Below the pieces are notes generated by a model. It searched no databases and was not told where the DNA came from. It was given only the letters and a program-made list of their open reading frames with translations. This document shows, in pieces, positions 8,425-18,237 of a stretch of 64,000 bases of DNA. Source of the stretch: an uncultured Rhodospirillaceae bacterium. Lineage in GTDB: Bacteria; Pseudomonadota; Alphaproteobacteria; Rhodospirillales; Casp-alpha2. How positions within the stretch are numbered: position 1 is the first letter of the stretch; each line of letters begins with the position of its first letter. A program made the translations under genes and the position numbers. The stretch spans positions 145,997-209,996 of the forward strand of contig CAJWCU010000005.1 of the NCBI GenBank assembly GCA_913030825.1, given 5' to 3'.

Positions 8425-9672
8425 TCAGACCGCGCCCACGTCCTTCGCCGCCGCGATCTCGTCTTCGTTCATGCCGAGAATTTCGGACAGGATTTCATCC
8501 GTGTGTTCGCCCAGAAGCGGCGAACGCGCAACGTCGGCCGGGCAATCGGACAGTTTGATCGGGCAGCCGACCGTCAGGTAGGCACCGCGTTCCGGATGAT
8601 CGACCTCGACGATGGTGCCGGTCTCGCGCAGGCTCGGCTCCTCGGCCAATTCCTTCATGCTGAGGATCGGGCCGACGGGGATGTTGAGCGGGTTGCAGAT
8701 TTCCATGACCTCGAACTTGGTCTTGGTCGTCGTCCAATCCTCGATCGCGCCGAACATCTCGTTCAATTTCGGCAGGCGCGCTTCCGGGGTCGCCCATTCG
8801 GGATCTTCCTTCCACTCGGGCTTGCCGATGACGTCGCAGATGTTCTTCCACACCGCCGCCTGGGTGATGAAGTAGGTATAGGCGTCGGGATCGTTCTCCC
8901 AGCCCTTGCACTTCAGGATGCGGCCCGGCTGACCGCCGCCGGAATCGTTGCCCGCGCGCGGCGTCGCCTCGCCGAAGGGAATGCCTTCGGAGAACTGAGA
9001 ATATTCCTTGAGCGGGCCGGCCTTCAGGCGCTGCTGATCGCGCAGTTTGACGCGGCAGAGGTTCAGAACCGAATCCTGCATCGCGCATTCGACGCGCTGC
9101 CCCTTGCCCGAATGGGTCCGTTGATAAAGCGCCGTGACGATGCCCAGCGCCAGATGCAGGCCCGTGCCGCTGTCACCGATCTGGGCACCCGTGACCATGG
9201 GCGTTTCGCCCAGCATGCCGGTCGTCGAGGCCGAACCGCCGGCGCATTGCGCGACGTTCTCGTAAACCTTACAGTCCGAATAGGGTCCGGGGCCGAAGCC
9301 CTTGACCGAGGCATAGATCATGCGCGGGTTGATTTCCTGGATCTTCTCCCAGGAAAAGCCCATGCGGTCGAGCGCACCCGGCGCGAAGTTTTCGACCATG
9401 ACGTCGCATTCTTCGATCATGCGGGTGAAGATCGCCTTGCCCTCGTCGGATTTGGTGTTCAGCGTCACCGACCGCTTGTTGTGGTTCAGCATGGTGAAAT
9501 AGAGCGAATCGGCACCCGGCACGTCGACCAGTTGTTTGCGCGTGGCGTCACCGACGCCGGGGCGCTCCACCTTGATCACGTCGGCCCCGAACCAGGCCAG
9601 CAATTGGGTGCAGGTCGGACCCGACTGCACGTGGGTCATGTCCAGGATTTTGACGCCTTCGAGAGCTTTCAT
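8425..9672 (-). CDS. frc: Formyl-CoA:oxalate CoA-transferase
   Basis: A 415-residue class III CoA-transferase that moves CoA from formyl-CoA to oxalate, giving oxalyl-CoA and formate. The catalytic aspartate is Asp167 in the IGDSGTG loop, matching Asp169 of the Oxalobacter enzyme. The mobile glycine loop GGGQPG that covers the active site is present near residue 245. The start [19 protein letters not shown] is the family N-terminus. It follows oxc by 40 bp, and the pair forms the complete oxalate catabolic cycle. Substrate preference within the CaiB/BaiF family rests on the oxc neighbour plus these loops. Confidence 0.95.
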   Translation of the reverse strand: MKALEGVKILDMTHVQSGPTCTQLLAWFGADVIKVERPGVGDATRKQLVDVPGADSLYFTMLNHNKRSVTLNTKSDEGKAIFTRMIEECDVMVENFAPGALDRMGFSWEKIQEINPRMIYASVKGFGPGPYSDCKVYENVAQCAGGSASTTGMLGETPMVTGAQIGDSGTGLHLALGIVTALYQRTHSGKGQRVECAMQDSVLNLCRVKLRDQQRLKAGPLKEYSQFSEGIPFGEATPRAGNDSGGGQPGRILKCKGWENDPDAYTYFITQAAVWKNICDVIGKPEWKEDPEWATPEARLPKLNEMFGAIEDWTTTKTKFEVMEICNPLNIPVGPILSMKELAEEPSLRETGTIVEVDHPERGAYLTVGCPIKLSDCPADVARSPLLGEHTDEILSEILGMNEDEIAAAKDVGAV

Positions 9673-9712
9673 GATGCGTTCCTGTTTTTCTGATTTGATC
9701 TGATATGCGGCG

Positions 9713-11455
9713 TTACTTCTTGGCGACGACGCTTTGCGGATTGAGGTTGCCGATCCGGCCGCTTTCCGTGCCGGCTTTTTCGTCGATGACCGCGTTGACC
9801 AGGGTCGGCTTGCCCGACTTGAGGGCTTCGGTCACGGCGTGCAGAAGTTCGTCCGGCGAGGTGGCGTTGACGCCGACGCCGCCGAAGGCTTCCATCATCG
9901 TGTCGTAACGCGCGTCCTTGACGAACACGGTCGGCGCCACATCCGCGCCACCCGTCGGGTTGACGTCGGTGCCGCGGTAAATACCGCCGTTGTTGAACAC
10001 GACGACACAGACCGGCAGGTCGTAGCGGCAGATCGTTTCAATCTCCATGCCCGAGAAGCCGAAGGCCGAGTCGCCTTCGATGCAGAGAACCGGATGGCCC
10101 GTTTCCACGGCGGCGCCGATGGCCTGGCCCATGCCGATGCCCATGACGCCCCAGGTGCCGACGTCCAGGCGCTTGCGCGGCTTGAACATGTCGATGATCG
10201 AGCGGGCGAAATCCAACGTGTTGGCGCCTTCGTTCACCAGGATCATTTCCGGGTTGTCGGCGACGACCTTTTTCAGGGCGCCCAAGGCACCGTGATAATC
10301 CATCGGCACGTTGTTGTTCTGCAGACGCGGGGCCATTTTCTCGACGTTGGCATCGCGCTTAGCCTTGACCGCGTCGGTCCAGGCGGCCGGCGGGGCCTTC
10401 CAATCGCCGCCCATGCCGTCGAGCAGCGCCTTCACGCAGGAGGCGATGTCGCCGACCAGCGGCGCCGCGATCTCGACGTTGGAATCCATTTCCTTGGGCT
10501 CGATATCGATATGGACGAACTTCTTCGGCGCCGTGCCCCATTGCTTGCCCTTGCCGTGGCTGAGCAGCCAGTTGAGACGGGCGCCGATCATCAGGACCGC
10601 GTCCGATTCCTTCAGCACCAGGGAGCGTGCGGCACCGGCGTATTGGTCGTGGGTGTCCGGCAGCAGGCCCTTGGCCATGCTCATGGCGATGTAGGGGATG
10701 CCCGATTTCTCGACCAGTTCCTTGATGGCGTCGTCGGCCTGGGCGTAGGCAGCGCCCTTGCCCAGAATGATCAGCGGCTTTTCCGCCGACTTCAAAACGT
10801 CGAGCGCGCGGGCGACGGCGTCCGGGGCGGGCAGCTGCGCCGGGGCCGGGTCGATGACCTTGACCAGGGACGCGGCACCGGCGGCGGCCTCCATCGTCTG
10901 ACCCAGAAGGGCCGCTGGAATGTCCAGGTAGACCCCGCCCGGGCGGCCCGAAACGGCCGCGCGGATGGCGCGGGCGACGGCGATGCCGATGTCTTCGGCG
11001 TGCAGCACGCGGTAGGCGGCCTTACACAGCGGCTTGGCGACGGCGAGCTGATCCATTTCCTCGTAGTCGCCCTGCATCAGGTCGACGATTTCCCGTTCGG
11101 ACGACCCGGACATCAGGATCATCGGGTAGCAGTTGGTCGTGGCATGGGCCAGGGCCGTCAGGCCGTTGAGGAAGCCCGGCGCCGACACGGTCAGGCAAAC
11201 GCCCGGTTTCTTGGTGAGGTAGCCTGCGATGGCGGCGGCGTAACCGGCGTGCTGCTCATGGCGGAACGACAACACCCGCATGCCTTCGGCCTGCATCATG
11301 CGGCCCAGGTCGGTGATCGGAATCCCCGGCACGTTGTAGATGGTGTTGATGTCGTTGAGTTTCAGCGCATCGATGATCAGGTGAAAGCCGTCGGTCAGGT
11401 CCACCGCTTCCGCGTCGTTGGTTTCCTGGCCCATGTTGGCCGCCGTTTCGCCCAT
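9713..11455 (-). CDS. oxc: Oxalyl-CoA decarboxylase
   Basis: A 580-residue thiamine diphosphate enzyme that decarboxylates oxalyl-CoA to formyl-CoA. It has the three ThDP-enzyme domains. The activating glutamate is Glu67 in [12 protein letters not shown], and the cofactor/Mg2+ motif runs from [10 protein letters not shown] to FNN about 30 residues later. [20 protein letters not shown] is typical of Oxc. The first gene of the oxalate operon, it is transcribed toward frc. The GntR-family regulator lies 80 bp upstream on the same strand. An alternative start at the second Met (residue 8) is possible. Confidence 0.96.
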   Translation of the reverse strand: MGETAANMGQETNDAEAVDLTDGFHLIIDALKLNDINTIYNVPGIPITDLGRMMQAEGMRVLSFRHEQHAGYAAAIAGYLTKKPGVCLTVSAPGFLNGLTALAHATTNCYPMILMSGSSEREIVDLMQGDYEEMDQLAVAKPLCKAAYRVLHAEDIGIAVARAIRAAVSGRPGGVYLDIPAALLGQTMEAAAGAASLVKVIDPAPAQLPAPDAVARALDVLKSAEKPLIILGKGAAYAQADDAIKELVEKSGIPYIAMSMAKGLLPDTHDQYAGAARSLVLKESDAVLMIGARLNWLLSHGKGKQWGTAPKKFVHIDIEPKEMDSNVEIAAPLVGDIASCVKALLDGMGGDWKAPPAAWTDAVKAKRDANVEKMAPRLQNNNVPMDYHGALGALKKVVADNPEMILVNEGANTLDFARSIIDMFKPRKRLDVGTWGVMGIGMGQAIGAAVETGHPVLCIEGDSAFGFSGMEIETICRYDLPVCVVVFNNGGIYRGTDVNPTGGADVAPTVFVKDARYDTMMEAFGGVGVNATSPDELLHAVTEALKSGKPTLVNAVIDEKAGTESGRIGNLNPQSVVAKK

Positions 11456-11535
11456 TCCTCGGTACTCCCTTTCGTTTTTTCTAAGGACCTGTTCCCTGCT
11501 CCCCGCCGCTGCGAGCCGGCGGGCGCATCGAAGAA

Positions 11536-12264
11536 TCAGTCCAGATAGTCCACGTATTTTTCGACATGCCGGGCCAGGTTCATGGAATGCTCCCGGACCA
11601 GACGTTCAGCAAGTTCGGCGTCCCGGTTTTCGAGCGCCTCGATGATATGCATGTGGTCGATCACCGACCGCCGCGCCCGGTCGGCCTCGCCGATGGTGCG
11701 GGCCCGGATCGAGCGCATGTGAATGAAGAGGTTGTCGGCCATTTCCTGGATCAACTGGCAGCCGCCGAGCCGCAGGATCGCCTGATGGAACCGAATGTTC
11801 TTCGACGAATACTCGTCGATATGGGCCTTGGCTTCCTCGCTCTCGACCTCGGCGAACAGCGTGCGCAGACCTGCGATCTCCTCGTCGGAGGCGACTTCCG
11901 TTGCGAGCCGTGCCGCCATGCTTTCCAGCGCCGCCCAGACGGTGATCATTTCCATGATCTCGCGCTTGGTCTTGCGGACGATAAACACGCCCTTGCGCGG
12001 CACGATGTGGACCAGGCCTTCCTGCTCCAAACGGGCAAGCGCCTCGCGGATCGGGGTGCGGCTGATTTCCAACTGTTCGGAGAGCTTGCGTTCGTCGAGG
12101 CGCAGTTCCGCGTCCTCGGCGTAGATGTTCATGGAGGTGATCGCCTGTTTCAAGGAATCGTAGATGCGGTCCTTGAGTGAAAAATTGGCGTCGATCGGCT
12201 GCACGACCAGACCGGACGAGCCGGCGGCGTCGGTTTCAGCGATGGTTTCGGCTTCTCTTTCCAT
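11536..12264 (-). CDS. GntR-family regulator with FCD domain (FadR subfamily)
   Basis: A 242-residue regulator. The N-terminal winged helix-turn-helix is about residues 25-90 and contains [25 protein letters not shown] split over helix 2 and the recognition helix. The C-terminal all-helical FCD domain binds a small carboxylate or similar effector. The open frame runs further upstream, but the ATG at 12264 has a GCAGGG ribosome site and gives the usual family length. It lies between tctA and oxc on the same strand, so it is the likely local regulator of oxalate uptake and breakdown. FadR-type operators have the form GT-N-AC; GTATAC palindromes occur upstream of this gene and of tctC. Confidence 0.88.
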   Translation of the reverse strand: MEREAETIAETDAAGSSGLVVQPIDANFSLKDRIYDSLKQAITSMNIYAEDAELRLDERKLSEQLEISRTPIREALARLEQEGLVHIVPRKGVFIVRKTKREIMEMITVWAALESMAARLATEVASDEEIAGLRTLFAEVESEEAKAHIDEYSSKNIRFHQAILRLGGCQLIQEMADNLFIHMRSIRARTIGEADRARRSVIDHMHIIEALENRDAELAERLVREHSMNLARHVEKYVDYLD

Positions 12265-12431
12265 GACCCTGCTTTCAAGTCGTCCCGGCCCGAGACATCC
12301 GTATTCCGGAGTTTGTCTCTGCCGGGATGCCCCCGTTGATCCCCCCGTGTTGATCTCTATGCCGGCGTCGTTGCGGGCCGCTTTCCGCCGATGGTCGGCG
12401 GCATGGCTCGTGGGTATAGCTTCTTTCTCCG

Positions 12432-12448
12432 TGGTATACAATACACCA
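12432..12448. promoter_or_regulatory. Candidate FCD-GntR operator upstream of the gntR gene
   Basis: TGGTATACAATACACCA is an imperfect 17-bp palindrome (outer arms TGGTAT and ACACCA) containing GTATAC at 12434-12439. It lies about 170 bp upstream of the gntR start. The core fits the GTM-KAC type site of FadR-subfamily regulators. The assignment is an inference from position and resemblance to the site upstream of tctC. Confidence 0.45.
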
Positions 12449-12503
12449 GAACCCACAAAACCGGCATTTCAGACCGTCCGTCGAACCTCCTTCGCCGCCT
12501 TGC

Positions 12504-12536
12504 GCCGCCGGGCCGATCGCACCGGCCCTCGGCGGC
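12504..12536 (-). terminator. Hairpin downstream of tctA
   Basis: GCCGCC-GGGCCG (12504-12515) pairs with CGGCCC (12523-12528) and GGCGGC (12531-12536) around a 7-nt loop with a 2-nt bulge. It is placed 17-49 bp after the tctA stop on the minus strand, so it is a plausible transcript end for tctCBA. No U-tract is present. Confidence 0.45.
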
Positions 12537-12552
12537 ATGGCGACCTGTCACG

Positions 12553-14073
12553 TCATCCCGCGGCCTGCTTGGTGCTGCGGACATATTTGCGCCAGACGAA
12601 TTGGATCGCCGGCAAGAACAGAAGCACCAGGGCGATGATGGTGATCGGGCCGGCGATCGGCCGGTTGACGAACACCATGGCATCGCCGCCGGAAATCAAC
12701 AGGGACTGGCGCAGCGCCGGTTCCGCGATGGGGCCGAGCACGATCGCCAACACCGCCGGGGCCACCGGATAGTCCAGTTTACGCATCAAATAGCCGCCGA
12801 CGCCCAGGATCAGCATCAGCCAGACGTCGAACATCCGTTCGGTCGAGGCATATCCGCCGACCATCGACAGCACGAAGATCAGCGGCGCCAGAATGGTGAA
12901 CGGCGTGCGCAGGAACCACAGGAACAGTGGAATGAACGCGATGTTGATGATCACCGCGAAAAGGTTCGCCGCGTAAAGCGAAGCGATCAGACCCCAGACG
13001 AAATCGGTTTCCGTGACGAACAGCCGCGGCCCCGGCTGCAGCCCCCAGATGACCATACCGCCCAGCAACACGGCCGTGGTCGGCGAGCCGGGAATGCCCA
13101 GCGTCAGCATCGGCAGCATGGAGCCGGTGGAGGCCGCGTTGTTGGCGGCTTCCGGCGCGACGACGCCCTCGACCGCGCCCTTGCCGAACCGCGATGGGTC
13201 CTTGGCCGTCATCTTGGCGACGCCGTAAGCCATCAACGAGCCCGGCGTGGCCCCCGCCGCCGGCAGAATGCCGACGAAGAAGCCCAAACCCGATCCCATC
13301 AGCCAGGCCTTCCAGGTGCCCCAAATGATCTTCAGATTGGACATCGTGCGGTCCCAGGTGATCGTCGCCTTGGACATCATGGTCTCGCCGCGGCTGACCT
13401 CGATGGTCCACATCATCTCACCGATGCCGTAGATCCCGATGGCCAGAACCAGGAAGTTGATCTTGGACTGGAAGCCGATCAGATCGAACAGGACCAGGCG
13501 CGGTTCGCCCGAAATAATGTCAAAGCCGATCGCCGACATGACCATACCGATACAGATCGAAAAGATCGTCTTGGCGATATCGTCGCCGGACAGGCCGACG
13601 AAGGTCGCGAAAGCCAGGATCATCAGCGCGAAGATTTCCGGATCGCCGAAATCCAGGGCGACCGAGGCCAAGGGCGGCGCGAACAGGGTGAACAGGATGA
13701 CCGAGATCGTCCCGCCGGCGAAGGACGCCAGGGCGGCGGCGATCAACGCCTTGTCGGCCTCGCCCTGCATGGCCAGCGGCCGCCCGTCGAAGGTCGTCGC
13801 GACCGCCGTCGAGGCGCCGGGAATACCCAGCATGATCGACGAAATCGCCCCGCCGTACATGGCCCCGTAATAAAGGGCGGCCAGGAACATGATGGCCGAG
13901 GCCGGCGGCACCAGGAAGGTCATGGGCAGCAGGATCGCCACCCCGTTGACGGAGCCCAGGCCGGGCATGGCGCCGACGAACAGGCCGACGACGACCCCCA
14001 GCACGATCAGACCGAGGTTGAGCGGTTCGAACGCGACCAGAAACCCATCTGATAAAAGACCGAGAAGTTCCAT
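12553..14073 (-). CDS. tctA: Tripartite tricarboxylate transporter, large membrane subunit TctA
   Basis: A 506-residue polytopic membrane protein of the TctA family, with about 11-12 hydrophobic segments. The conserved loop GALPGLGSVNGVAILLP-like sequence (here GAMPGLGSVNGVA) is near residue 36, and SIMLGIPGASTAVATTFDG is near residue 75. A second AAGATPGSLMAYG loop occurs in the inverted-repeat half. It forms the transport channel with TctB, fed by TctC. The last gene of tctCBA, it lies downstream of tctB with a 138-bp gap that holds a small hairpin. Next to oxc/frc it could carry oxalate or a related carboxylate, but the substrate is not shown by sequence. Confidence 0.93.
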   Translation of the reverse strand: MELLGLLSDGFLVAFEPLNLGLIVLGVVVGLFVGAMPGLGSVNGVAILLPMTFLVPPASAIMFLAALYYGAMYGGAISSIMLGIPGASTAVATTFDGRPLAMQGEADKALIAAALASFAGGTISVILFTLFAPPLASVALDFGDPEIFALMILAFATFVGLSGDDIAKTIFSICIGMVMSAIGFDIISGEPRLVLFDLIGFQSKINFLVLAIGIYGIGEMMWTIEVSRGETMMSKATITWDRTMSNLKIIWGTWKAWLMGSGLGFFVGILPAAGATPGSLMAYGVAKMTAKDPSRFGKGAVEGVVAPEAANNAASTGSMLPMLTLGIPGSPTTAVLLGGMVIWGLQPGPRLFVTETDFVWGLIASLYAANLFAVIINIAFIPLFLWFLRTPFTILAPLIFVLSMVGGYASTERMFDVWLMLILGVGGYLMRKLDYPVAPAVLAIVLGPIAEPALRQSLLISGGDAMVFVNRPIAGPITIIALVLLFLPAIQFVWRKYVRSTKQAAG

Positions 14074-14139
14074 GTTTCTTTACTTCGTTTCCCCGGACGG
14101 CACCGGACCTTGCCGGCGGCGCCGTCTTGTTTTCTGGTT

Positions 14140-14160
14140 CCTGGTCTTTTGTAGACCAGG
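14140..14160. terminator. Small hairpin between tctB and tctA
   Basis: CCTGGTC (14140-14146) and GACCAGG (14154-14160) form a perfect 7-bp stem with a 7-nt loop. It may tune the relative expression of tctB and tctA; no U-tract follows on the minus strand. Confidence 0.35.
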
Positions 14161-14211
14161 GATTATGCCACTCGCCTCCCGCCGGGCGGAAAGGCGCCCC
14201 CGGATACGGCC

Positions 14212-14709
14212 CTAAAGGAAGATGTCGTAAAGCGGGATGTAGAGGGGGTCCATCAACCCCGTCGGCAGGAATTTGCGCAAGGCGATGTCGAAGAACAGGA
14301 AGGTGACGACCGGCGTCGGCACGGCGATACCCAAGGTCACCTTCCAGGAATGCCCGCCGAGAAAGCGGATGTAATAAATCAGGAAGACCGCCGCCGCGAG
14401 ATGCATGCCGATGATTTCGACCAAGCCGATCATGCCGGTCACCCCGCCGCCGACCAGGATGAACATCTTCATGGCGTAGGAGTCGAGGTAGGGCTCTTCC
14501 GATTGAGACGGCGGGCTGGAGCGGCGGAACCAGTTGATCGCGACCCAAATCGTGGAGCCGAACATGCAGGCCGCCAGCCAGAAGGGCCAGAACCCGCCTC
14601 CGGGCCCTTCGCCTGGGATCCAGCCGATCGGCAACTCCATGCTCTTGAACATGAGGTAAAGAGAGAGGCCCGCCATCAGGGCAGCAGTGATGATTTCAGC
14701 ACGACGCAT
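14212..14709 (-). CDS. tctB: Tripartite tricarboxylate transporter, small membrane subunit TctB
   Basis: A 165-residue membrane protein with four predicted transmembrane segments (residues about 7-24, 42-60, 85-120 as a long hydrophobic pair, and 130-150). The phrase GEGPGGGFWPFWLA near residue 35 is typical of the TctB family. It is located between tctC and tctA in the usual order. Its job is structural support of the TctA channel in the inner membrane. Confidence 0.9.
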   Translation of the reverse strand: MRRAEIITAALMAGLSLYLMFKSMELPIGWIPGEGPGGGFWPFWLAACMFGSTIWVAINWFRRSSPPSQSEEPYLDSYAMKMFILVGGGVTGMIGLVEIIGMHLAAAVFLIYYIRFLGGHSWKVTLGIAVPTPVVTFLFFDIALRKFLPTGLMDPLYIPLYDIFL

Positions 14710-14768
14710 GACGACGGAACCTCCCCTTTATCGTGAGTTCGTCTTGGTTACGTGGGGTCGAGACGGAC

Positions 14769-15758
14769 TTAGCCTTTGATCGCGCCCATCTTGATCAGCA
14801 TCTTGCGATGCACTTCGTTCTCACGCTTCCAATAGGCCATCAGCGCGTCGCCCTGAAGAAGCTCGCCCTGCAGGCTCTTCTTCTTCATGTAGGTCTGCCA
14901 TTCCGGCGTATCGTAGACCTTTTTGAACACGCCCTGATAGAAAGCCTGAGCGTCGGCGCTCATGCCGGGCGCACCGACGACGGAGCGCTGCATGTAATAG
15001 ACGAAGTCCTTACCCAGTTCCTTGAACGTCGGCGCATCCTTGAACAGCGGCAAACGTTCGTCCGTGAAGGCCGCCAGCGCCACCGTCTTGCCGGCTTCGT
15101 AGAAGCCGAGCTGTTCGGACGGGTTGTTGACGGTCGAATTGGCGTGGTTGCCGGCCAACTGCTTGGCCACCTTGCCGCCGCCCTTGTAGGGGACGTACTT
15201 CATGTTCAAGCCATAGGCCGCGTTCAGGAAGTCGGTCAGCAGGTTGTCTTCGGACGCCTTGCCGGTGCCGGCCATGATCCACTTGTTGCCGGCGGCCTTG
15301 GCGGCGGCGACGAACTCGTCGACGTTCTTGATGCCGGAATCCTTATTAACCCACAGCAGGAAGGTGTCTTCGGCCATCCGCGCGATCGGCGCGAAGGTCA
15401 ACGGATCGACACCCAGACGCGGCTGGCGCATCGGCGTGGTGTAGAAGGAATTCAGGGTGACCATGATGGCATGGTCGGCGTCCTTGTGGTTCTTCATGTA
15501 AACCAGCGCCTCGGCGCCGGAACCGCCGGGCTTGTTGATCGGCGTCACCGGCTTCGACGACAGCTTGTGCTTTTCGATGATCGACTGAATCAGCCGGGCA
15601 AGCTTATCGGCGCCCCCGCCTTTGCCCGCCATCACGACGAATTGGATCGGCTTTACCGGCTCCCACGCCAGGGCAGTCTTGCCCGTCACGGCCGTGAACC
15701 CGGTCACCAGGCCGGCGGCGATGCCGACGCCCAGCAGTTTTCTGAAGATAGTCTTCAT
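14769..15758 (-). CDS. tctC: Tripartite tricarboxylate transporter, periplasmic substrate-binding protein TctC
   Basis: A 329-residue protein with an N-terminal signal peptide (KTIFRKLLGVGIAAGLVTG, cleavage near TALA). The mature part has the TctC/BugT pattern, with VVMAGKGGGADKLARLI in the first lobe and PINKPGGSGAEALVYM shortly after, then a two-lobe periplasmic-binding fold. Bug-type proteins bind carboxylates through the conserved loops at these positions. The first gene of tctCBA, it has a perfect TGGTATACCA palindrome about 220 bp upstream of the start. Given oxc and frc nearby, oxalate, malonate or a similar acid is a reasonable ligand, but this is inference. Confidence 0.92.
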   Translation of the reverse strand: MKTIFRKLLGVGIAAGLVTGFTAVTGKTALAWEPVKPIQFVVMAGKGGGADKLARLIQSIIEKHKLSSKPVTPINKPGGSGAEALVYMKNHKDADHAIMVTLNSFYTTPMRQPRLGVDPLTFAPIARMAEDTFLLWVNKDSGIKNVDEFVAAAKAAGNKWIMAGTGKASEDNLLTDFLNAAYGLNMKYVPYKGGGKVAKQLAGNHANSTVNNPSEQLGFYEAGKTVALAAFTDERLPLFKDAPTFKELGKDFVYYMQRSVVGAPGMSADAQAFYQGVFKKVYDTPEWQTYMKKKSLQGELLQGDALMAYWKRENEVHRKMLIKMGAIKG

Positions 15759-16094
15759 GGGTGTCCTCCCAGTTGATGTTAGCGCCTAAGGCGCCCGCCA
15801 TCTGAATAGGCGACGGCGAACTGCCGTTACATGTCGTCCCCTGACGCCTATCGAGTCTTTTTCTTGGGGAGTCTTTTTATGGGAGGGCGGTTGGGTCGGA
15901 CGGTCCTGTCAATACTTTGGTCTGTTAGTTCCCAAAAGTCGCGGCAACTGCCACGGCCGTTTTCGGCTCATTGGCATCTGGTATACCACTGCAAAAATAA
16001 GAACATCCCGCCTGAAAAAGATCAACGGTTTTTTTCTCGGCGGCCGGGGGTAGACGCTCCAAAAACCCGGCTGCGACCCGATCCAGGCAAGCGA
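15759..16094. other. Non-coding 336-bp region upstream of tctC
   Basis: No credible gene is present. The stretch holds the tctC leader and promoter and the TGGTATACCA palindrome at 15979-15988. On the far side it borders the stop of a small secreted-protein gene that is also on the minus strand. Confidence 0.6.
15979..15988. promoter_or_regulatory. Perfect palindrome TGGTATACCA upstream of tctC, candidate GntR operator
   Basis: TGGTATACCA is a perfect 10-bp palindrome with the GTATAC core expected for FadR-subfamily regulators. It is about 220 bp upstream of the tctC start, in the only sizeable gap of the transporter operon. The same core occurs upstream of the gntR gene, upstream of the FAH gene (4557-4562) and upstream of the ABC ATPase gene (36049-36054). 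Confidence 0.5.
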
Positions 16095-16403
16095 TCAGGT
16101 TGGCTGCCCCTTGATCGGCGGCGCCATGGTTTCCCAATTCTCACCCGCGGTCAGAACGCAGGTCCGCCCCCGCGGATTGGTGACGATGATCGTCCAGGAT
16201 CCGGTTTCGGAAACGAAGACCTCGAGAATACCGCCGTCGGCATCCACGCCGAGGGAACGGGGTTCTTCCGAAAATCGCTGCGACAGACTGCTCGCGATCT
16301 CGGACCGGTCGCCGCAGATCGATCCGGCGGCGGCCGCCGGTATCGGCGCAATCTGTGAAACGGCGAACAAAAGACCCGCGGTGAGCAGTAAAGAACGGAC
16401 CAT
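16095..16403 (-). CDS. Small secreted protein of unknown function
   Basis: A 102-residue protein with a classic signal peptide (MVRSLLLTAGLLFAVSQIAP, cleavage near AAAA). The mature part contains two cysteines about 50 residues apart (CGDR and TCVL), which could form one disulfide, and the phrase ETGSWTIIVTNPRG. This pattern recurs in short periplasmic proteins of alphaproteobacteria without a known role. I chose the ATG at 16403 over the one at 16424 because GGAGG lies 9 nt upstream of it and the signal peptide starts there. The promoter side is an unusually AT-rich stretch. Confidence 0.7.
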   Translation of the reverse strand: MVRSLLLTAGLLFAVSQIAPIPAAAAGSICGDRSEIASSLSQRFSEEPRSLGVDADGGILEVFVSETGSWTIIVTNPRGRTCVLTAGENWETMAPPIKGQPT

Positions 16404-16765
16404 TTTTCCTGACCTCCGGTTCATTTACATGGCAAATTTCATCTAATAAAATACGCACTACGTGCGAATCATTAGATTAAATTACGACAAGTCATAATTA
16501 ACCAATGAATTATTTTGATTTGTAACATTATAATTTAAAATTATTTGATGTTTTTGTAATTTATTACTTATATATAAAATCATATTTTCTTGTCATAATT
16601 TACCAAATACCATAAATATAAAAATACGTAAAGTTACCTTAGTCAAACAGTCATCATAATGAAATCATACGTCCGGACAGGCGCGGCCATGCACGGCGAC
16701 CGGCCCGCAGGCATGCAGGCCGTCACAACAGCGGAACAAAAAAGAATAAAGTGAGGAGTTCGGCG
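16404..16765. other. Non-coding region with a very AT-rich stretch
   Basis: About 230 bp (16435-16665) is dominated by A and T in a strongly GC-rich genome. It contains a near-exact 15-bp direct repeat, GTCATAATT(A/T)ACCAA, at 16491-16505 and 16592-16606. It also has a nested hairpin: outer arms TCTAAT (16442) and ATTAGA (16471), inner arms CGCAC (16454) and GTGCG (16462). It is upstream of the small secreted-protein gene and downstream of the DUF1045 gene. It could be a promoter with nucleoid-protein binding sites or the scar of a past insertion. No gene is seen. Confidence 0.6.
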
Positions 16766-17485
16766 TTAGGCGAACACGTAGCGGCGCAACGTCTCGAAGG
16801 GGGCCCCGGGGCTTTGTTCCCGCGACAGGGCGACACCGCCGACGAAGAGCGGGCCGGACAGCGCCTCGGCGAACATCGGCGCCAGCACATCCAGGAATCG
16901 CACCGCCGCATCGCCCGCCAAACGCCCGGTCAGGGTCATGTGAAAGCGGAACTCGTCCAGCACATAAGGATAACCCCAGGCCGTCAGGTTCGCCTCCTGA
17001 CGCGGCGTCAGACCACGCAGGCGACGACGATCCAGGTCGGCCGGGTCCGGTGGGTGGCGAAAGGCTTCGAAGTCCCGCACGCAGTCGGCGGCAAGGGCGT
17101 TCAAATCAGACGACGGCGCGACCGGGCAAAGAGCGAGAAACCCGTCGAGCACCTTGAGCCGCAATTCGGCGACAGAGAACGCCCGGCGTTCGGCGGCGAA
17201 GCGCGCGAGCGCGCCGTCCAGGTCCGCCAGGTCACAACCGTCGACTAGCCGGAACGGCGGTTTCAAGGTCGCATGAAATCCATAACGGCGAGGCTCCGCC
17301 GTCGCCGCCGCCCACTCGGTTTCCGAGATGGACCCAAGGTCCGCCGTGGGTGCGCGGACATTCCCGCCGGGCCGATCCGCATCCCGCCCGAGCCAACGGC
17401 ACCCGGCCCGCCAGAGCGGGGAGTCAGCCGGCGGCAGGAAATAGACGGCGAAGCGTTCACCGACGGGGTGGGGTGGGTGCGTCAT
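16766..17485 (-). CDS. DUF1045 phosphonate-associated 2H phosphoesterase-like protein
   Basis: A 239-residue member of the DUF1045 family found with C-P lyase genes. It carries two H-x-T/S-L type motifs, HATLKPPF near residue 70 and HMTLTG near residue 190, which mark the 2H phosphoesterase superfamily. Such proteins could open cyclic phosphates; in other organisms the cyclic phosphate from C-P lyase is opened by PhnP or similar enzymes, and PhnP is not seen here. It is the last gene of the minus-strand phn operon, 23 bp after phnL. An enzymatic role is inferred. Confidence 0.85.
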   Translation of the reverse strand: MTHPPHPVGERFAVYFLPPADSPLWRAGCRWLGRDADRPGGNVRAPTADLGSISETEWAAATAEPRRYGFHATLKPPFRLVDGCDLADLDGALARFAAERRAFSVAELRLKVLDGFLALCPVAPSSDLNALAADCVRDFEAFRHPPDPADLDRRRLRGLTPRQEANLTAWGYPYVLDEFRFHMTLTGRLAGDAAVRFLDVLAPMFAEALSGPLFVGGVALSREQSPGAPFETLRRYVFA

Positions 17486-17508
17486 GATGCGTTGAACCGG
17501 AACCGTAT

Positions 17509-18237
17509 TCAGGCCGCCGCGCCCGCGGGCGTCAATTCGACGATGCGGGTCGCCGCCGTTTCGCGCACGGCGGCGTCGTGAAAGATACCGACGACGGCGG
17601 CGCCTCGGTCGACGGCGGCGCGGATCTGGTCGATCACCACGTCGCGGTTCGCATGGTCGAGCGAGGCCGTGGGCTCATCGACCAGCAACACCGGATAATC
17701 CATGACGAAGCCGCGCGCCAAGTTGACCCGTTGCTGTTCACCGCCGGAAAACGTTGCGGGTGCCAGCGACCAAAGACGTTCGGGGATGTTGAAGCGGGCC
17801 AGCATTTCACCGGCCCGCGCCTCGGCCTCATCCGCGCGGATGCCGACGGCACGCAACGGCTCCGCCACGACCTGCAGCGCCGGGACCCGTGGAATAACCC
17901 GCAGGAACTGTGAGACATATCCCATGGTATGGCGGCGCAATTCGATGATCTCGTGGGGTGCTGCCTTGGCGATATCGGTCACCCCACCCCCGTGGCGGAC
18001 CAGGATACGTCCGGTCGAACACAGATAGTTGCCGTAGATCAGGCGGATCAACGAGCTTTTGCCCGTGCCCGACGGCCCATGCAAGGCGACGGATTCACCC
18101 GCGAAGACATCCAGATCAATGCCCCGGAACACATCCAATTCGATGCCGCCCTGATTGTGCAGGACGAAGGACTTGGCGACGCCTTCCAGGCGGATCACCG
18201 GCGCGTCATCGTCGTTCATGGCGTCCACCCCCGTCAT
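17509..18237 (-). CDS. phnL: C-P lyase accessory ABC-type ATPase PhnL
   Basis: A 242-residue ABC ATPase-like protein. Walker A GPSGTGKSS is near residue 43, the signature FSGGEQQRVNLARGF near 158 and Walker B VLLVDEPTASLD near 176. The phrase ELRRHTMGYVSQFLRVIPRV is characteristic of PhnL. It has no membrane partner and acts with the C-P lyase core complex. The start overlaps the phnK stop by ATGA (18234-18237), indicating translational coupling; MNDDD at 18219 is an alternative. The long open frame upstream overlaps phnK and is not used. Confidence 0.93.
   Translation of the reverse strand: MTGVDAMNDDDAPVIRLEGVAKSFVLHNQGGIELDVFRGIDLDVFAGESVALHGPSGTGKSSLIRLIYGNYLCSTGRILVRHGGGVTDIAKAAPHEIIELRRHTMGYVSQFLRVIPRVPALQVVAEPLRAVGIRADEAEARAGEMLARFNIPERLWSLAPATFSGGEQQRVNLARGFVMDYPVLLVDEPTASLDHANRDVVIDQIRAAVDRGAAVVGIFHDAAVRETAATRIVELTPAGAAA

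Noticed and set aside
12391..14052. A 553-codon plus-strand open frame opposite tctA
   Set aside because: The translation is low-complexity Arg/Gln/His/Asp. TctA on the other strand has clear family motifs.
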